Positions 16,190-24,926 of a stretch of DNA of 56,289 bases are shown here, in pieces; position 1 is the first letter of the stretch; every line of letters begins with the position of its first letter. The stretch is from Bacteriovorax sp. UBA1852. Lineage in GTDB: Bacteria > Bdellovibrionota > Bacteriovoracia > Bacteriovoracales > Bacteriovoracaceae. Under the pieces are notes generated by a model. It was not told the origin of the DNA. It did not search any database and was given only the letters and a program-made list of their open reading frames with translations. The position numbers and the translations under genes were made by a program. Location of the stretch: the NCBI GenBank assembly GCA_002338505.1, contig DDIK01000179.1, forward strand, positions 1-56,289. Reading direction: 5' to 3'.

Positions 16190-17488
16190 TTATTCAAGCG
16201 CACTCTTCAAATTCGCAGTTCCACCAGAAACCATTTTCAAAGAAAACTTAGAAAGCTTCGTCACTCTATTCATAAGAAGATCCTTAAGCTCATAAGGTGA
16301 AAGTTCTGGATTTCTTGATAGTACCTCAGCTGCTACACCTGCCATATTTGGAGATGCCATTGAAGTTCCACTCATGTTTGAATAGCGACTACCTCTAACA
16401 GTTGAGTAAATCCCTGATCCAGGTGCTGCAATATCAACAGTTCTTTTTCCGTAGTTTGAAAAGTATGCAAGACTTCCTCTCCAGCTTGAAGTTGCTGCAA
16501 CAACTAATAAGTTTTCACTATTAAATGAAGCTGGATATTTTGGAGAATTATCATTATTAGAAGATTCATTTCCTGCAGCTGCTACAACTAAAACTCCGTA
16601 CTCTTGTCCGATGTGATCAATTGTCTCTTGAACAAGTAATCCTCTTTCATTATTTCTCTTTCCAAATGAGCAGTTGATAACTTTTGCTCCCATTTTAGCA
16701 GCGTAAAGAAATGACTCTGCAACATCTACATCTGTTTCATCACCACTATTTGGAACTGTTCTGATTCCCATAATTTTTACATTAGATGCTACACCAGCAA
16801 TACCAACACCATTATTTTGAGTTGCACCAATTGTTCCAGCAACATGTGTTCCATGATCATGCTTGTCCATGATGTCACCAGTAGCGTTACCATCAGCATC
16901 TCTCATAAGTGTATTTATTCCATGAACGTCGTCAATATAACCATTTTGATCGTCATCTATACCATTACCTGGAATCTCATTTTGGTTGACCCACATAACA
17001 TCTTTAAGGTCTTCATGATTATAATCAACTCCTGTATCTACAACAGCAACGACAACCTCTTGATCACCCTTTCTTCCAAATGCTTCATAAGCACTTGAAA
17101 CATTCATCCCATTTCTATCGGCGCTTTTAAAGGCCCATAATTTATTAACAGCTGGATCATTAAACATCCCAGGCTTTTCACTGACACTCTCTTGAAGAGT
17201 TTCTGCTCCCTGCGCTTGTGGAAGCTCTTGCTCACCTGAGTGAAAATCAAATTGAGCATACTCAACAAGATCATTACTTTCTAAATAGCTTTTTAATTCT
17301 TGAGCGTTATCTGTGTTAAGAATATAGTAATTCTTAAAAAGATGTTTCTTAGATTTTACTTCTATATTTTCTACTGATGACCCTTCCTTAATCTTAACGA
17401 CGAGTCGCTTATTATTAATCTTAGGTGAAAATGAATAGGCACTTACGGCCAGAGATAAAGCACATGCAATTCGCATTGATTGAGACAT
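16190..17488 (-). CDS. Secreted subtilisin-like serine protease (S8)
   Basis: A 432-residue preproprotease. A signal peptide (MSQSMRIACALSLAVSAYS) is followed by an inhibitor-like propeptide to about residue 85 and the S8 catalytic domain. The triad is Asp151 (VVDTGVDYNHED), His212 (HGTHVAGT) and Ser376 (SGTSMASP). The oxyanion Asn lies in AAAGNESS. I choose the ATG at 17488 because AAAGGA lies seven bases upstream; an upstream ATG at 17551 gives a charged extension that would spoil the signal peptide. It acts outside the cytoplasm and could degrade prey or environmental protein. No C-terminal sorting domain is seen. The gene stands alone with its own terminator. Confidence 0.93.
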   Translation of the reverse strand: MSQSMRIACALSLAVSAYSFSPKINNKRLVVKIKEGSSVENIEVKSKKHLFKNYYILNTDNAQELKSYLESNDLVEYAQFDFHSGEQELPQAQGAETLQESVSEKPGMFNDPAVNKLWAFKSADRNGMNVSSAYEAFGRKGDQEVVVAVVDTGVDYNHEDLKDVMWVNQNEIPGNGIDDDQNGYIDDVHGINTLMRDADGNATGDIMDKHDHGTHVAGTIGATQNNGVGIAGVASNVKIMGIRTVPNSGDETDVDVAESFLYAAKMGAKVINCSFGKRNNERGLLVQETIDHIGQEYGVLVVAAAGNESSNNDNSPKYPASFNSENLLVVAATSSWRGSLAYFSNYGKRTVDIAAPGSGIYSTVRGSRYSNMSGTSMASPNMAGVAAEVLSRNPELSPYELKDLLMNRVTKLSKFSLKMVSGGTANLKSALE

Positions 17489-17575
17489 AACAATTCCTTT
17501 GTTAACGATTTGATGGTTTATTGTATTCTTCACGTCTTTGTTTGAAAACAAACATAATATATCTTGAGTAAAACG

Positions 17576-19027
17576 TTATAGTTTATCTTCAATGAGCTTT
17601 TTGAGGTAACGTACTTCAAACTCACTAGGCAAGGACAGTTTGAAAGATCGCGTTTTCTTATTCTGCTGATTTCTCTTTATGATGAGATCATGGAAATTCT
17701 TATCATTCATAGAGAATATTGATTTTACAGAAACGGACTCAATAGAATCGTACTTTATTTTTAGTCTTTGCTGCCCAAAGAGACCAAGGCTCTCATATTT
17801 AACGGAGTTAAGGCCTAGCTTCATTCTCCCACGAAAACTAAAGCGACCAAGTGAGAATGTTACAATCCCAAGTCCTATCAAAGAAAATACAATTCCCATT
17901 AAAAGTTTTCCAAGATTCATGATATTTGCCAAACCAGCTGCGCTAGATAAAGAGTCATAAGAGAGCCATAACCCTGGTGCTGCAAATACCACTCCCATAA
18001 GCATCATTAATAAACCAACGAGAAGAGACCTCGAAGTATTGATGTCAATGATAGTAGCTCCATTAGAAATACTTTCTGTTAAGAAATCAAAGCTTCTCGC
18101 TTCTTTAGTTTTATGAGAAACAATTTCATCTCTGGTCTTTCGAGATAACTCCTCATCACCAGAATCAATTACAGGAACTTCAAATTGAACAAAGAGATCT
18201 ACTCCACTCATCTCACTCTTAACTTCAAGTATCCATTCAATCCCTTTTTTTTCTCTATAAGGATATTCTTTTCCGAAGACTTTTATTGTCTTAGTAGGAT
18301 GTTCAAGGCTTCGATATGGCATTGTTTGCGGTAGATCGGATGGGATATCATTTCTTAACTTCACTGTATTAAGCATACTCGATGTTTGAGGGCCCTGCTT
18401 CCACGAGTGACTCCAGATATTATCTCTTTGCAGTTTTGAGTTATTATTTCGATTTATATATTTCAGACGAAAGCAGGTAAGAGTACAATGGATAGTATCA
18501 CTCAAGCGCATATCACCTGGCAAAATAAGATCGCCTTCTATTTCTCCTCCAAGAGAAAAGTAGTCTTGATTAAAAGAAAACTTAATTGCTTTAAATTTAT
18601 TAATCTTTCTCCACTGCCATAGAGCACCTATTAATGAGTAAGCGGCAATAACTGGTATAATATATATAAAGAGATGTTCATTTTTCTTATTTTCTAAAAC
18701 AGGAAGAGAAACTAGTCCAAAAACAAGAGTGAATATAATAAAGCTAATGAACTTAACCTGATCGATATTAAGAGGTTTTGCAAAGCGACTTCTCCAATCA
18801 TCTCGCCACTTCCAAATTTCGTCTTTATAGAGCCTTAACTTTTCTTCTTTCCTCTTTTGATGGTTTAAGAGTTTAAAGAAAAGAAAATGTATGCTTCCAA
18901 ATATCAAAATAAAGATAATTCCAACTCTAAGATCGTCTAATTTCTGACTTTCAAAGAAATAAGTATAAAGACTTCTAAAAGCTAGAAGATAGAAAATAGT
19001 AAAGAATATGTTTGCGATTTTTTTCAT
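17576..19027 (-). CDS. Large membrane protein of unknown function
   Basis: The 483-residue protein has two N-terminal helices, a basic WKWRDDWRSRF segment, another helix pair near residues 90-140, and a long soluble beta-rich domain. A further helix pair follows at about 330-395 (LLVGLLMMLMGVVFAAPGLWL and LMGIVFSLIGLGIVTF), then a C-terminal soluble domain. The arrangement is reminiscent of proteobacterial membrane proteins that carry a 'WR.DWA' motif before a DUF3592-like region, but I cannot name the family with confidence. The ATG at 19027 has no Shine-Dalgarno; a perfect TATAAT ends six bases before it, so the mRNA may be leaderless. A TTG at 19042 is the alternative. Confidence 0.75.
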   Translation of the reverse strand: MKKIANIFFTIFYLLAFRSLYTYFFESQKLDDLRVGIIFILIFGSIHFLFFKLLNHQKRKEEKLRLYKDEIWKWRDDWRSRFAKPLNIDQVKFISFIIFTLVFGLVSLPVLENKKNEHLFIYIIPVIAAYSLIGALWQWRKINKFKAIKFSFNQDYFSLGGEIEGDLILPGDMRLSDTIHCTLTCFRLKYINRNNNSKLQRDNIWSHSWKQGPQTSSMLNTVKLRNDIPSDLPQTMPYRSLEHPTKTIKVFGKEYPYREKKGIEWILEVKSEMSGVDLFVQFEVPVIDSGDEELSRKTRDEIVSHKTKEARSFDFLTESISNGATIIDINTSRSLLVGLLMMLMGVVFAAPGLWLSYDSLSSAAGLANIMNLGKLLMGIVFSLIGLGIVTFSLGRFSFRGRMKLGLNSVKYESLGLFGQQRLKIKYDSIESVSVKSIFSMNDKNFHDLIIKRNQQNKKTRSFKLSLPSEFEVRYLKKLIEDKL

Positions 19028-19033
19028 TTCATT

Positions 19034-19039
19034 ATTATA
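19034..19039 (-). promoter_or_regulatory. -10 box (TATAAT) six bases before an ATG, leaderless-type
   Basis: On the minus strand TATAAT occupies 19039-19034 and the start codon begins at 19027 after six bases (AATGAA). Normal -10 to start-site spacing would put +1 on the A of ATG. No -35 match and no Shine-Dalgarno are seen. Confidence 0.5.
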
Positions 19040-19148
19040 CAATAAAATAAGATTATTATATTCTGCAGTGCATTTGTCAGTTTATGTAAGAAAGGATAAC
19101 GTTATGCTTCAATGTTAGCATTTCGTTAGTTTATTTGGAGAAGTTCTT

Positions 19149-20291
19149 ATGTGGTATTTTTCAGAAGAAGAAAAACAGATTAGAGATATGTGTCGTGACT
19201 TTGCTAAGAACGAGTTAGCACCTGTCGCAGAAAAACATGATACAGATGAATCCTTTAATATCGAGGCCTTTAAAAAGATGGGTGATATTGGTGTTCTCGG
19301 TATCACTGCTGATCCTGAGTATGGTGGTGCCGGCATGGGTGCTCTAGCTGCAACAATCGTCATGGAAGAGTTTGGAAAAGCCTGTGCCTCTTCGACTCTA
19401 AGTTATCTTGCCCACTCTATTCTCTGTGTAAATAATATTCAAAATAATGCTTCAAAAGAACAGAAGCAAAAATATCTTCCAAAACTTATTACTGGTGAAC
19501 ACATCGGTTGTATGGGGATGAGCGAGCCAGAATATGGTTCTGATGCCGTTGGTATTCAAACTAAAGCTGATAATAAAGGTGACCACTACATTCTCAATGG
19601 TTCTAAGATGTGGATCACAAATGCACAATATTCAGATATCGCCTATGTCTACACGAGAACAGGAAATGAGAGAAAGAATCTCTCGACTTTTATTTTAGAG
19701 AAGGACCAAGGTCACTTCACTTCAGGTAAACCTATTCACAAGATGGGGATGAGAGCTTCACCCACAGGTGAACTTATATTTGAAAATGCTAAAGTAGATA
19801 AGGGACAGCTTGTAGGAAATGAAGGTGACTCCGTTTATCACATGATGAAGAATCTTGATATTGAGAGAATTACCATTGCAGGTATTTCCTTAGGTATTGC
19901 TCAAGCCTGTGTTGATCAGTGTATCAAGTACGCAGGAGAGAGATCTCAATTCGGGAAGCCGATTGGAAACTTTCAAATGATTCAAAGAATGGTTGCTGAA
20001 ATGGCAACTGAAACAGAAATGATGAGAAACTTTCTTTATAATACTGCATACGAATACGACCAAGGTAAGCAAGGACCAGTTGTTGCAGCGCAGGTTAAAT
20101 TAGCTATACCTAAAATGGCCACTAAGATTGCTCTTGACGCAATACAACTTCATGGTGGTTATGGATATTCAAGAGAATTCCCTGTTGAAAGAATGATGAG
20201 AGATAATAAACTTAACGAAATTGGTGCAGGAACAAATGAAGTTATGGTAATGATTATTGCAAAGAATCTTTTGGAACTTAATAAGCAATAA
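19149..20291 (+). CDS. Acyl-CoA dehydrogenase, isovaleryl-CoA dehydrogenase type
   Basis: A 380-residue FAD-dependent acyl-CoA dehydrogenase that oxidises acyl-CoA to enoyl-CoA, passing electrons to ETF. The family motifs CMGMSEPEYGSDA and MWITNAQ (FAD/substrate contacts), RSQFGKPI and the C-terminal LHGGYGYSREFPVERMMRD are all present. At the usual catalytic Glu of short/medium-chain enzymes (EGT) it has GAGTNE. Instead Glu239 in NLDIERITIAG occupies the position used by isovaleryl-CoA dehydrogenase. This points to branched-chain (leucine) or long-chain acyl-CoA; the exact substrate is inferred. TTGGAG lies nine bases upstream of ATG. The phosphoesterase gene follows after 13 bases. Confidence 0.9.
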   Translation: MWYFSEEEKQIRDMCRDFAKNELAPVAEKHDTDESFNIEAFKKMGDIGVLGITADPEYGGAGMGALAATIVMEEFGKACASSTLSYLAHSILCVNNIQNNASKEQKQKYLPKLITGEHIGCMGMSEPEYGSDAVGIQTKADNKGDHYILNGSKMWITNAQYSDIAYVYTRTGNERKNLSTFILEKDQGHFTSGKPIHKMGMRASPTGELIFENAKVDKGQLVGNEGDSVYHMMKNLDIERITIAGISLGIAQACVDQCIKYAGERSQFGKPIGNFQMIQRMVAEMATETEMMRNFLYNTAYEYDQGKQGPVVAAQVKLAIPKMATKIALDAIQLHGGYGYSREFPVERMMRDNKLNEIGAGTNEVMVMIIAKNLLELNKQ

Positions 20292-20304
20292 TTTGGAGCC
20301 AATA

Positions 20305-21186
20305 ATGAAGTTAGCCGTATTTTCTCTTTTATTTTTAAGTCTCTCTTCCTGTAATTATGAAAACCGTGAAGTTGAGGTTTTACAATTTCCTGCTCACGAG
20401 ATCGGTGACAAGACTTGTATTGTCGGCGACATTGGAACAGGAAAAAAGAAACAAAAGAAAGTTGCTAAACTTCTTAAAAAAGAAGGATGTAATCGAGTCA
20501 GAGTCACCGGTGATGTCATTTATCCCGATGGCCTAAAAGATGAGTTTGATCCACTATTTCATAAAAACTTTTATCAACATTACTCGTCCATACTTGAAGA
20601 TGGAGTTCCCTTCATGCTCACAATGGGAAATCATGATCACTATGGTAACCCAAATGCCTGGCTTGGACTAAATGATAAGTATGAAAATATTATCTTCCCA
20701 AACTTCTGGTACGCAGAAAGACATGGGGATACTTGTTATATAAATCTCGACACAAATATCACTTATCTTCCTGAACATCGCAGCTGGATGGACAACACTC
20801 TATCTGACTTTAAAAAAAGCTGTAAGATGATTCTAACTATTGCTCACCACCCTTTTCGAAGTTCTGGTGAACATGGTGACGCAAAATTATTTAATAAGCA
20901 GTATTTTAAAAAATATATTATTGGACAAGTTGATGCTCACTTTGCTGGTCATGATCATCACCTTTCTTATGAAGGTCAAGAAAAAGGTACGCACATGTAT
21001 ATTACCGGAGCAGGTGCAAAGCTAAGAGACGTAGATACTGTTAGCTATCCAAAATTCTCTGCATCTCGATTGGGCTACTTAACACTTGTTTACCAAAGAG
21101 ACGGTTTTAATGTCGAATTTATTTCACTTGATGAAGACAATGAACGTGAAGTTATTTTTAGTAATAAAATTTTAAGACGTAAGTAA
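20305..21186 (+). CDS. Calcineurin-like metallophosphoesterase lipoprotein
   Basis: A 293-residue lipoprotein (MKLAVFSLLFLSLSSC, lipidated Cys16). The dimetal phosphoesterase motifs appear in order: GDIGTG, TGDVIYPDG, MGNHDHYG, AHHPF with a following HGD, and FAGHDHH. The lone-Cys-free motifs and the pattern GNHDHYG then AHHPFRSSG resemble purple-acid-phosphatase relatives of the tartrate-resistant type. It should hydrolyse phosphoesters at the envelope. I start at ATG 20305, which has TTGGAG eight bases upstream; the frame is open upstream into the acyl-CoA dehydrogenase but without reason to start there. The next gene starts two bases after its stop. Confidence 0.88.
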   Translation: MKLAVFSLLFLSLSSCNYENREVEVLQFPAHEIGDKTCIVGDIGTGKKKQKKVAKLLKKEGCNRVRVTGDVIYPDGLKDEFDPLFHKNFYQHYSSILEDGVPFMLTMGNHDHYGNPNAWLGLNDKYENIIFPNFWYAERHGDTCYINLDTNITYLPEHRSWMDNTLSDFKKSCKMILTIAHHPFRSSGEHGDAKLFNKQYFKKYIIGQVDAHFAGHDHHLSYEGQEKGTHMYITGAGAKLRDVDTVSYPKFSASRLGYLTLVYQRDGFNVEFISLDEDNEREVIFSNKILRRK

Positions 21187-21187
21187 T

Positions 21188-22159
21188 ATGTTATTTTTTT
21201 ATATATCCTTATCAATACTTGTTTCTTTCATATGTTCAATGCTTGAAGCTATTATCTTAAGTGTCACTCCAAGCTATTTAAATTCTTTAAGTAAATTAAA
21301 TCCTAAACTCTATAAGAATGTTAAGCACCTCAAAGAAGATATCGAGAAACCTCTTGCTTCGATCTTAACTTTCAATACCATTGCTCACACCATTGGCGCA
21401 GCTGGAGCGGGAGCTGAAGCGCAAAGAGTTTATGGAAATGAGGCGCTTACAATATTTTCCATTTTGCTAACTTTTGGAATTCTATTTTTTAGTGAAATCA
21501 TTCCAAAGTCCCTTGGAGCAAGTTATTGGAAAATGTTTCTCCCATTGGCCGCAAAAGTTCTTAAGCCTATGATCTTTATCTCTTACCCTATTGTTTATAT
21601 GTCAGAAAAAGTCTCTTCACTTATAAAAGGCCAGAAGGTTCCTATCTCTCGCGCCGAAATTGAAGCGATAGCAGACATTGGGCTTGATGAGGGAGCTATT
21701 GCAGAGTCTGAGTATAAGGCCCTCAAAGGTCTTATGAGTTTTAAAGATGTTCATCTTAAAGACATCATTACACAGAGTGAAAAAGTTCAAGGCCTTGATT
21801 ATGACCTTTCAATTGAGCAGGCATATGATCAATCGGAAAATTGTAACTTCACAAGACTCGTTGTCTTCGGTGTTGGAATTCATGATGTGAGAGGTTACGT
21901 CATAAAAGATAAACTTCAGCAAGCTTACATTAGAAATAAGAACCAAATGCTTGTGAGTATTTTAAAGCCACTACTCATCCTACCTTATGACACAGAATTA
22001 CCAGTTCTTTTGAAAAAGCTTCTTAAGAGAAGAGAGCACATTTCTGCTATTGTTAATGACGACGGTGAATTTATTGGAATCGTGACTTTAGAAGATCTTA
22101 TTGAAAATATGCTTGGTTTAGAAATCTATGATGAAGGTGACTCCTTACCATCAAAGTAA
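21188..22159 (+). CDS. CNNM/HlyC-CorC family membrane protein (DUF21 + CBS pair)
   Basis: A 323-residue membrane protein. The N-terminal DUF21 domain has about four helices (residues 1-145), including MLEAIILSVTPSYL and FFSEIIPKSLGASY, which mark the CNNM/CorC family. A CBS-pair region follows at about 190-315, starting LKDIITQSEKV and ending IVNDDGEFIGIVTLEDLIENMLG. Family members mediate Mg2+ (or Na+/Mg2+) transport or resistance. The C-terminal CorC_HlyC domain of longer forms is absent, as in short CNNM archetypes. Translation seems coupled to the phosphoesterase gene (stop and ATG separated by one base) because no clear ribosome binding site is present. Confidence 0.88.
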   Translation: MLFFYISLSILVSFICSMLEAIILSVTPSYLNSLSKLNPKLYKNVKHLKEDIEKPLASILTFNTIAHTIGAAGAGAEAQRVYGNEALTIFSILLTFGILFFSEIIPKSLGASYWKMFLPLAAKVLKPMIFISYPIVYMSEKVSSLIKGQKVPISRAEIEAIADIGLDEGAIAESEYKALKGLMSFKDVHLKDIITQSEKVQGLDYDLSIEQAYDQSENCNFTRLVVFGVGIHDVRGYVIKDKLQQAYIRNKNQMLVSILKPLLILPYDTELPVLLKKLLKRREHISAIVNDDGEFIGIVTLEDLIENMLGLEIYDEGDSLPSK

Positions 22160-22168
22160 GTAATTTGA

Positions 22169-22327
22169 TTAAGAGAAAGTCTCTGCGATATATTTTGCAA
22201 AAGGCTGGATGATAAAAATCATAAGAATCATGACGACTAGAGATACTTTGAAAATCATCAGTGGAAAGCTATCAGTTATGCTAACTTCACCTGTGTCCTG
22301 AATATCTCTTAATGATTCGATTTCCAT
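22169..22327 (-). CDS. Possible 52-residue single-helix membrane protein
   Basis: A short minus-strand frame in the gap between the CNNM gene and the next acyl-CoA dehydrogenase. It begins MEIESLRDIQDTGEVSI, continues with a 20-residue hydrophobic helix (about residues 23-42, KVSLVVMILMIFIIQ) and ends with a short amphipathic tail. The polar head, clean helix and normal codon use look like a real small membrane protein. However, there is no strong Shine-Dalgarno before the ATG at 22327, so this is tentative. It is convergent with the CNNM gene. Confidence 0.4.
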   Translation of the reverse strand: MEIESLRDIQDTGEVSITDSFPLMIFKVSLVVMILMIFIIQPFAKYIAETFS

Positions 22328-22525
22328 ATAATTACACTAGCAGACATAAAGCATATACAGAAATTATACAAAGAGCAGGTTAGTGCCAAGTGACCGTTAT
22401 CATGTTAAAAAAGATGACTTGTGTCATATTTGTCATTACTAAGAACAATTTAAAGTCATTGAAATGACAAATGACCTCCCATAAGGGATAATCGCGTACA
22501 ATTTCAAATGCCTAAGGATATCTAT

Positions 22526-23656
22526 ATGAATGAGTTACAGAAAGAACTAGTCTCAACTTTAGAAAAATTTAGAGTTCAAAAGATTGATCCGATTATGGAG
22601 CACGATGATGAAAATGAAGTTTTCAATATGGAGCTCTATAAAGAAATTGGTGCTCTAGGATTCACCGGTGTGACAACGGCGGAAGAGTTTGGAGGCGCAG
22701 GCTTAAGTTATAGTGACTACTGCTATGTTCTCGAGGAAATAGCAAAGAGCTCTGTTCCCTATGCTGTTACAATATCTGTATCAGGGATGGTTCAGGCAAT
22801 CATTCAAAGCTCTGCCTCACAAGCACAAAAAGAAAAGTATTTACCTGAACTTGCTAGTGGACAGGAAATTGGTGCATTCGCTCTATCTGAATCGGGTTCA
22901 GGATCAGATGCAGCAAGCTTAAAGACAACGGCCAAGAAAACTGATGGTGGATATATTCTTAACGGAACAAAACTTTGGATCACTTCTGGTGGTATTGCTA
23001 AGACTTATATCGTTATGGCAAGAACAGGACAAGAAGGAGCAAAAGGGGTTTCAGCTTTTATTGTTGAAGACGGAGTAGAAGGCTTCAGCTTTGGTAAGAA
23101 AGAAAATAAAATGGGTTGGAGAACTTCTCCTACAAGAGAGCTTATTTTTGAAAATTGTTTTATTCCTGAAGAAAACCTAATTGGTAAAGAAGGGGCTGGA
23201 TTTAAGGCCGCCATGAGTGGACTTGAAAAAGGTCGTTTTACGATAGGTGCGATTGGAGTTGGTTGCGCCCAAAGAGGACTTGATGAAGCCGTCTCATATG
23301 CTCTTTCAAGACAGCAATTTGAACAACCAATATTCGACTTTCAAGGACTTCAATTCATGATGGCAGATATGGCTACGGAAATTGAAGCTTCGAGATTACT
23401 CGTTCAAAAAGCCGCTGAAAGCTTTGATAAAGGTGAAAACAACCAACTCTACGCAAGCATGGCAAAACTTAAAGCAACAGATACGGCGATGCAAGTAACG
23501 ACAGATGCCGTTCAAATTCTTGGCGGTGTTGGTTACACAAAAGAGTATCCCGTTGAAAGATTTATGAGGGATGCGAAAGTTCTTCAGATCGTTGAAGGAA
23601 CTAACCAAATCCAAAAAGTTCTTATAGGCAGAAATTTAAAAAAGAAATATTCATAA
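22526..23656 (+). CDS. Acyl-CoA dehydrogenase, short/medium-chain type
   Basis: A 376-residue FAD-dependent acyl-CoA dehydrogenase. Motifs include FALSESGSGSDA, LWITSGG, RQQFEQPI and ILGGVGYTKEYPVERFMRDAK. The catalytic base is Glu357 in IVEGTNQIQ, the position used by butyryl- and medium-chain enzymes, so this paralogue differs from the one at 19149. I choose ATG 22526, seven bases after AAGGA (22514-22518). An ATG at 22508 would place that ribosome binding site inside the gene and has none itself. Eleven bases separate it from pgi. Likely role: beta-oxidation of short or medium acyl-CoA. Confidence 0.92.
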   Translation: MNELQKELVSTLEKFRVQKIDPIMEHDDENEVFNMELYKEIGALGFTGVTTAEEFGGAGLSYSDYCYVLEEIAKSSVPYAVTISVSGMVQAIIQSSASQAQKEKYLPELASGQEIGAFALSESGSGSDAASLKTTAKKTDGGYILNGTKLWITSGGIAKTYIVMARTGQEGAKGVSAFIVEDGVEGFSFGKKENKMGWRTSPTRELIFENCFIPEENLIGKEGAGFKAAMSGLEKGRFTIGAIGVGCAQRGLDEAVSYALSRQQFEQPIFDFQGLQFMMADMATEIEASRLLVQKAAESFDKGENNQLYASMAKLKATDTAMQVTTDAVQILGGVGYTKEYPVERFMRDAKVLQIVEGTNQIQKVLIGRNLKKKYS

Positions 23657-23666
23657 AAGGAAAAAA

Positions 23667-24887
23667 ATGAAATTAACATTTTCAAAGAATCTCGACTACT
23701 CACAAGAAAATGATATTAGCTCCCTTATTAATGAGTTTAAAGAACATAAGAGATATGACTTTGTTCGAGAGCTCAAGAATGAAGAGCTATTAAAAAGTGT
23801 TAAAGATGTTTATAAGAAGTATCAGCATTTTAAAAGCTTTGCTCAAATAGGAATCGGCGGAAGCTCTCTAGGCCCAGAAATGCTCATTTCTGCTCTAGCG
23901 AAGAATGATGTCCAATTTACTTTCTTTAATAATATTGATGCTGATGACACTTATTCAAAGTTAAATAAATTAAATATAAGAGATACTCTTTTCTACGTTG
24001 TTTCAAAGTCTGGTGGAACTGCTGAGACAATGGCAACATTTAGTATCATAACGAATGAACTTCTAAAATCAGGTGTCAAAGAACAAGATCTTAAAGATCA
24101 TATTGTCTTTGCGACTGACCCAAAAGAAAGCTCACTCCTAAAACTTGGAAGCGAGCTAGGGATCACTTGCTTAGACATACCTCCTTTTGTCGGTGGCCGC
24201 TATAGCGTCCTCACTCCTGTCGGAACCTTGCCTGCACTCTTTGCTGGAATAGATATTGAACTTATGCTCTCAAGTGCATACGAGTATGGAATAAATAACT
24301 TTGACTCAGATGATTTCAAAAATACCTGTCGTTCAGTACTTTCAGCTTATGAAGATGGAATCAATGAAACGGTTCTCATGCCGTATAGTTCTAAACTTAG
24401 AGATCTCTCTTTTTGGTTTGTTCAACTTTGGGCAGAGAGTCTCGGGAAAAAGAAAGATGGTAAGAGAATTGGACTTACTCCTGTGCCTTCATATGGAGCA
24501 ACTGATCAGCATTCACAAATGCAACTTTTTATGGAAGGCCCACTAAATAAACTCATGCTCCTTATTCACGTTCAAAATACGGAGAATGATTTTTCTCTTA
24601 AAAATAGTTTTAATCACTCAAGACTTAAAATGCTCAGTGAATATAGTTTAAAAGAATTAATGGATGCTGAGTTTTTTGGTACTCTCAAAGCTCTAGATGA
24701 GCAAGGTGTGCCATATATTAACTTATCAATTGAGTCTGTTAATGAAAAAAGTCTTGGACAAATCATAGTATATTTTGAGTTGCTAACTTCAATAACTGGT
24801 CTAGCTCTAGGTATCGACCCTTTTGATCAGCCGGGAGTTGAAGCTGGAAAAATTTACTCTTTTGAATGGCTAGAGAAATTAAAGTAA
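23667..24887 (+). CDS. pgi: Glucose-6-phosphate isomerase
   Basis: The enzyme interconverts glucose-6-phosphate and fructose-6-phosphate in glycolysis and gluconeogenesis. Signature segments are all present: GIGGSSLGPEML, VVSKSGGTAETM (phosphate-binding loop), VGGRYSVLTPVG, WAESLGKKKDG (catalytic Glu), GATDQHSQMQLFMEGP (catalytic His) and DQPGVEAGK with the terminal catalytic Lys. At 406 residues it is a short form compared with the roughly 550-residue enterobacterial enzyme and nearer the compact bacterial type. AAGGAAAA precedes the ATG. It follows the acyl-CoA dehydrogenase closely and precedes the FHA-GGDEF gene, but no regulatory link is evident. Confidence 0.95.
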   Translation: MKLTFSKNLDYSQENDISSLINEFKEHKRYDFVRELKNEELLKSVKDVYKKYQHFKSFAQIGIGGSSLGPEMLISALAKNDVQFTFFNNIDADDTYSKLNKLNIRDTLFYVVSKSGGTAETMATFSIITNELLKSGVKEQDLKDHIVFATDPKESSLLKLGSELGITCLDIPPFVGGRYSVLTPVGTLPALFAGIDIELMLSSAYEYGINNFDSDDFKNTCRSVLSAYEDGINETVLMPYSSKLRDLSFWFVQLWAESLGKKKDGKRIGLTPVPSYGATDQHSQMQLFMEGPLNKLMLLIHVQNTENDFSLKNSFNHSRLKMLSEYSLKELMDAEFFGTLKALDEQGVPYINLSIESVNEKSLGQIIVYFELLTSITGLALGIDPFDQPGVEAGKIYSFEWLEKLK

Positions 24888-24926
24888 CTTAGTAATATTA
24901 TACTTGTAGGAGTAAAAAGAGGAACC

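Noticed and set aside
17489..17551. Longer N-terminus of the subtilase
   Set aside because: It would put 21 charged residues before the signal peptide; ATG 17488 has a proper ribosome binding site.
22372..22392. Minus-strand AGCA...GTGCCA resembling a sigma-54 promoter
   Set aside because: Spacing is off by one base and the only gene that could use it is the tentative 52-residue frame.
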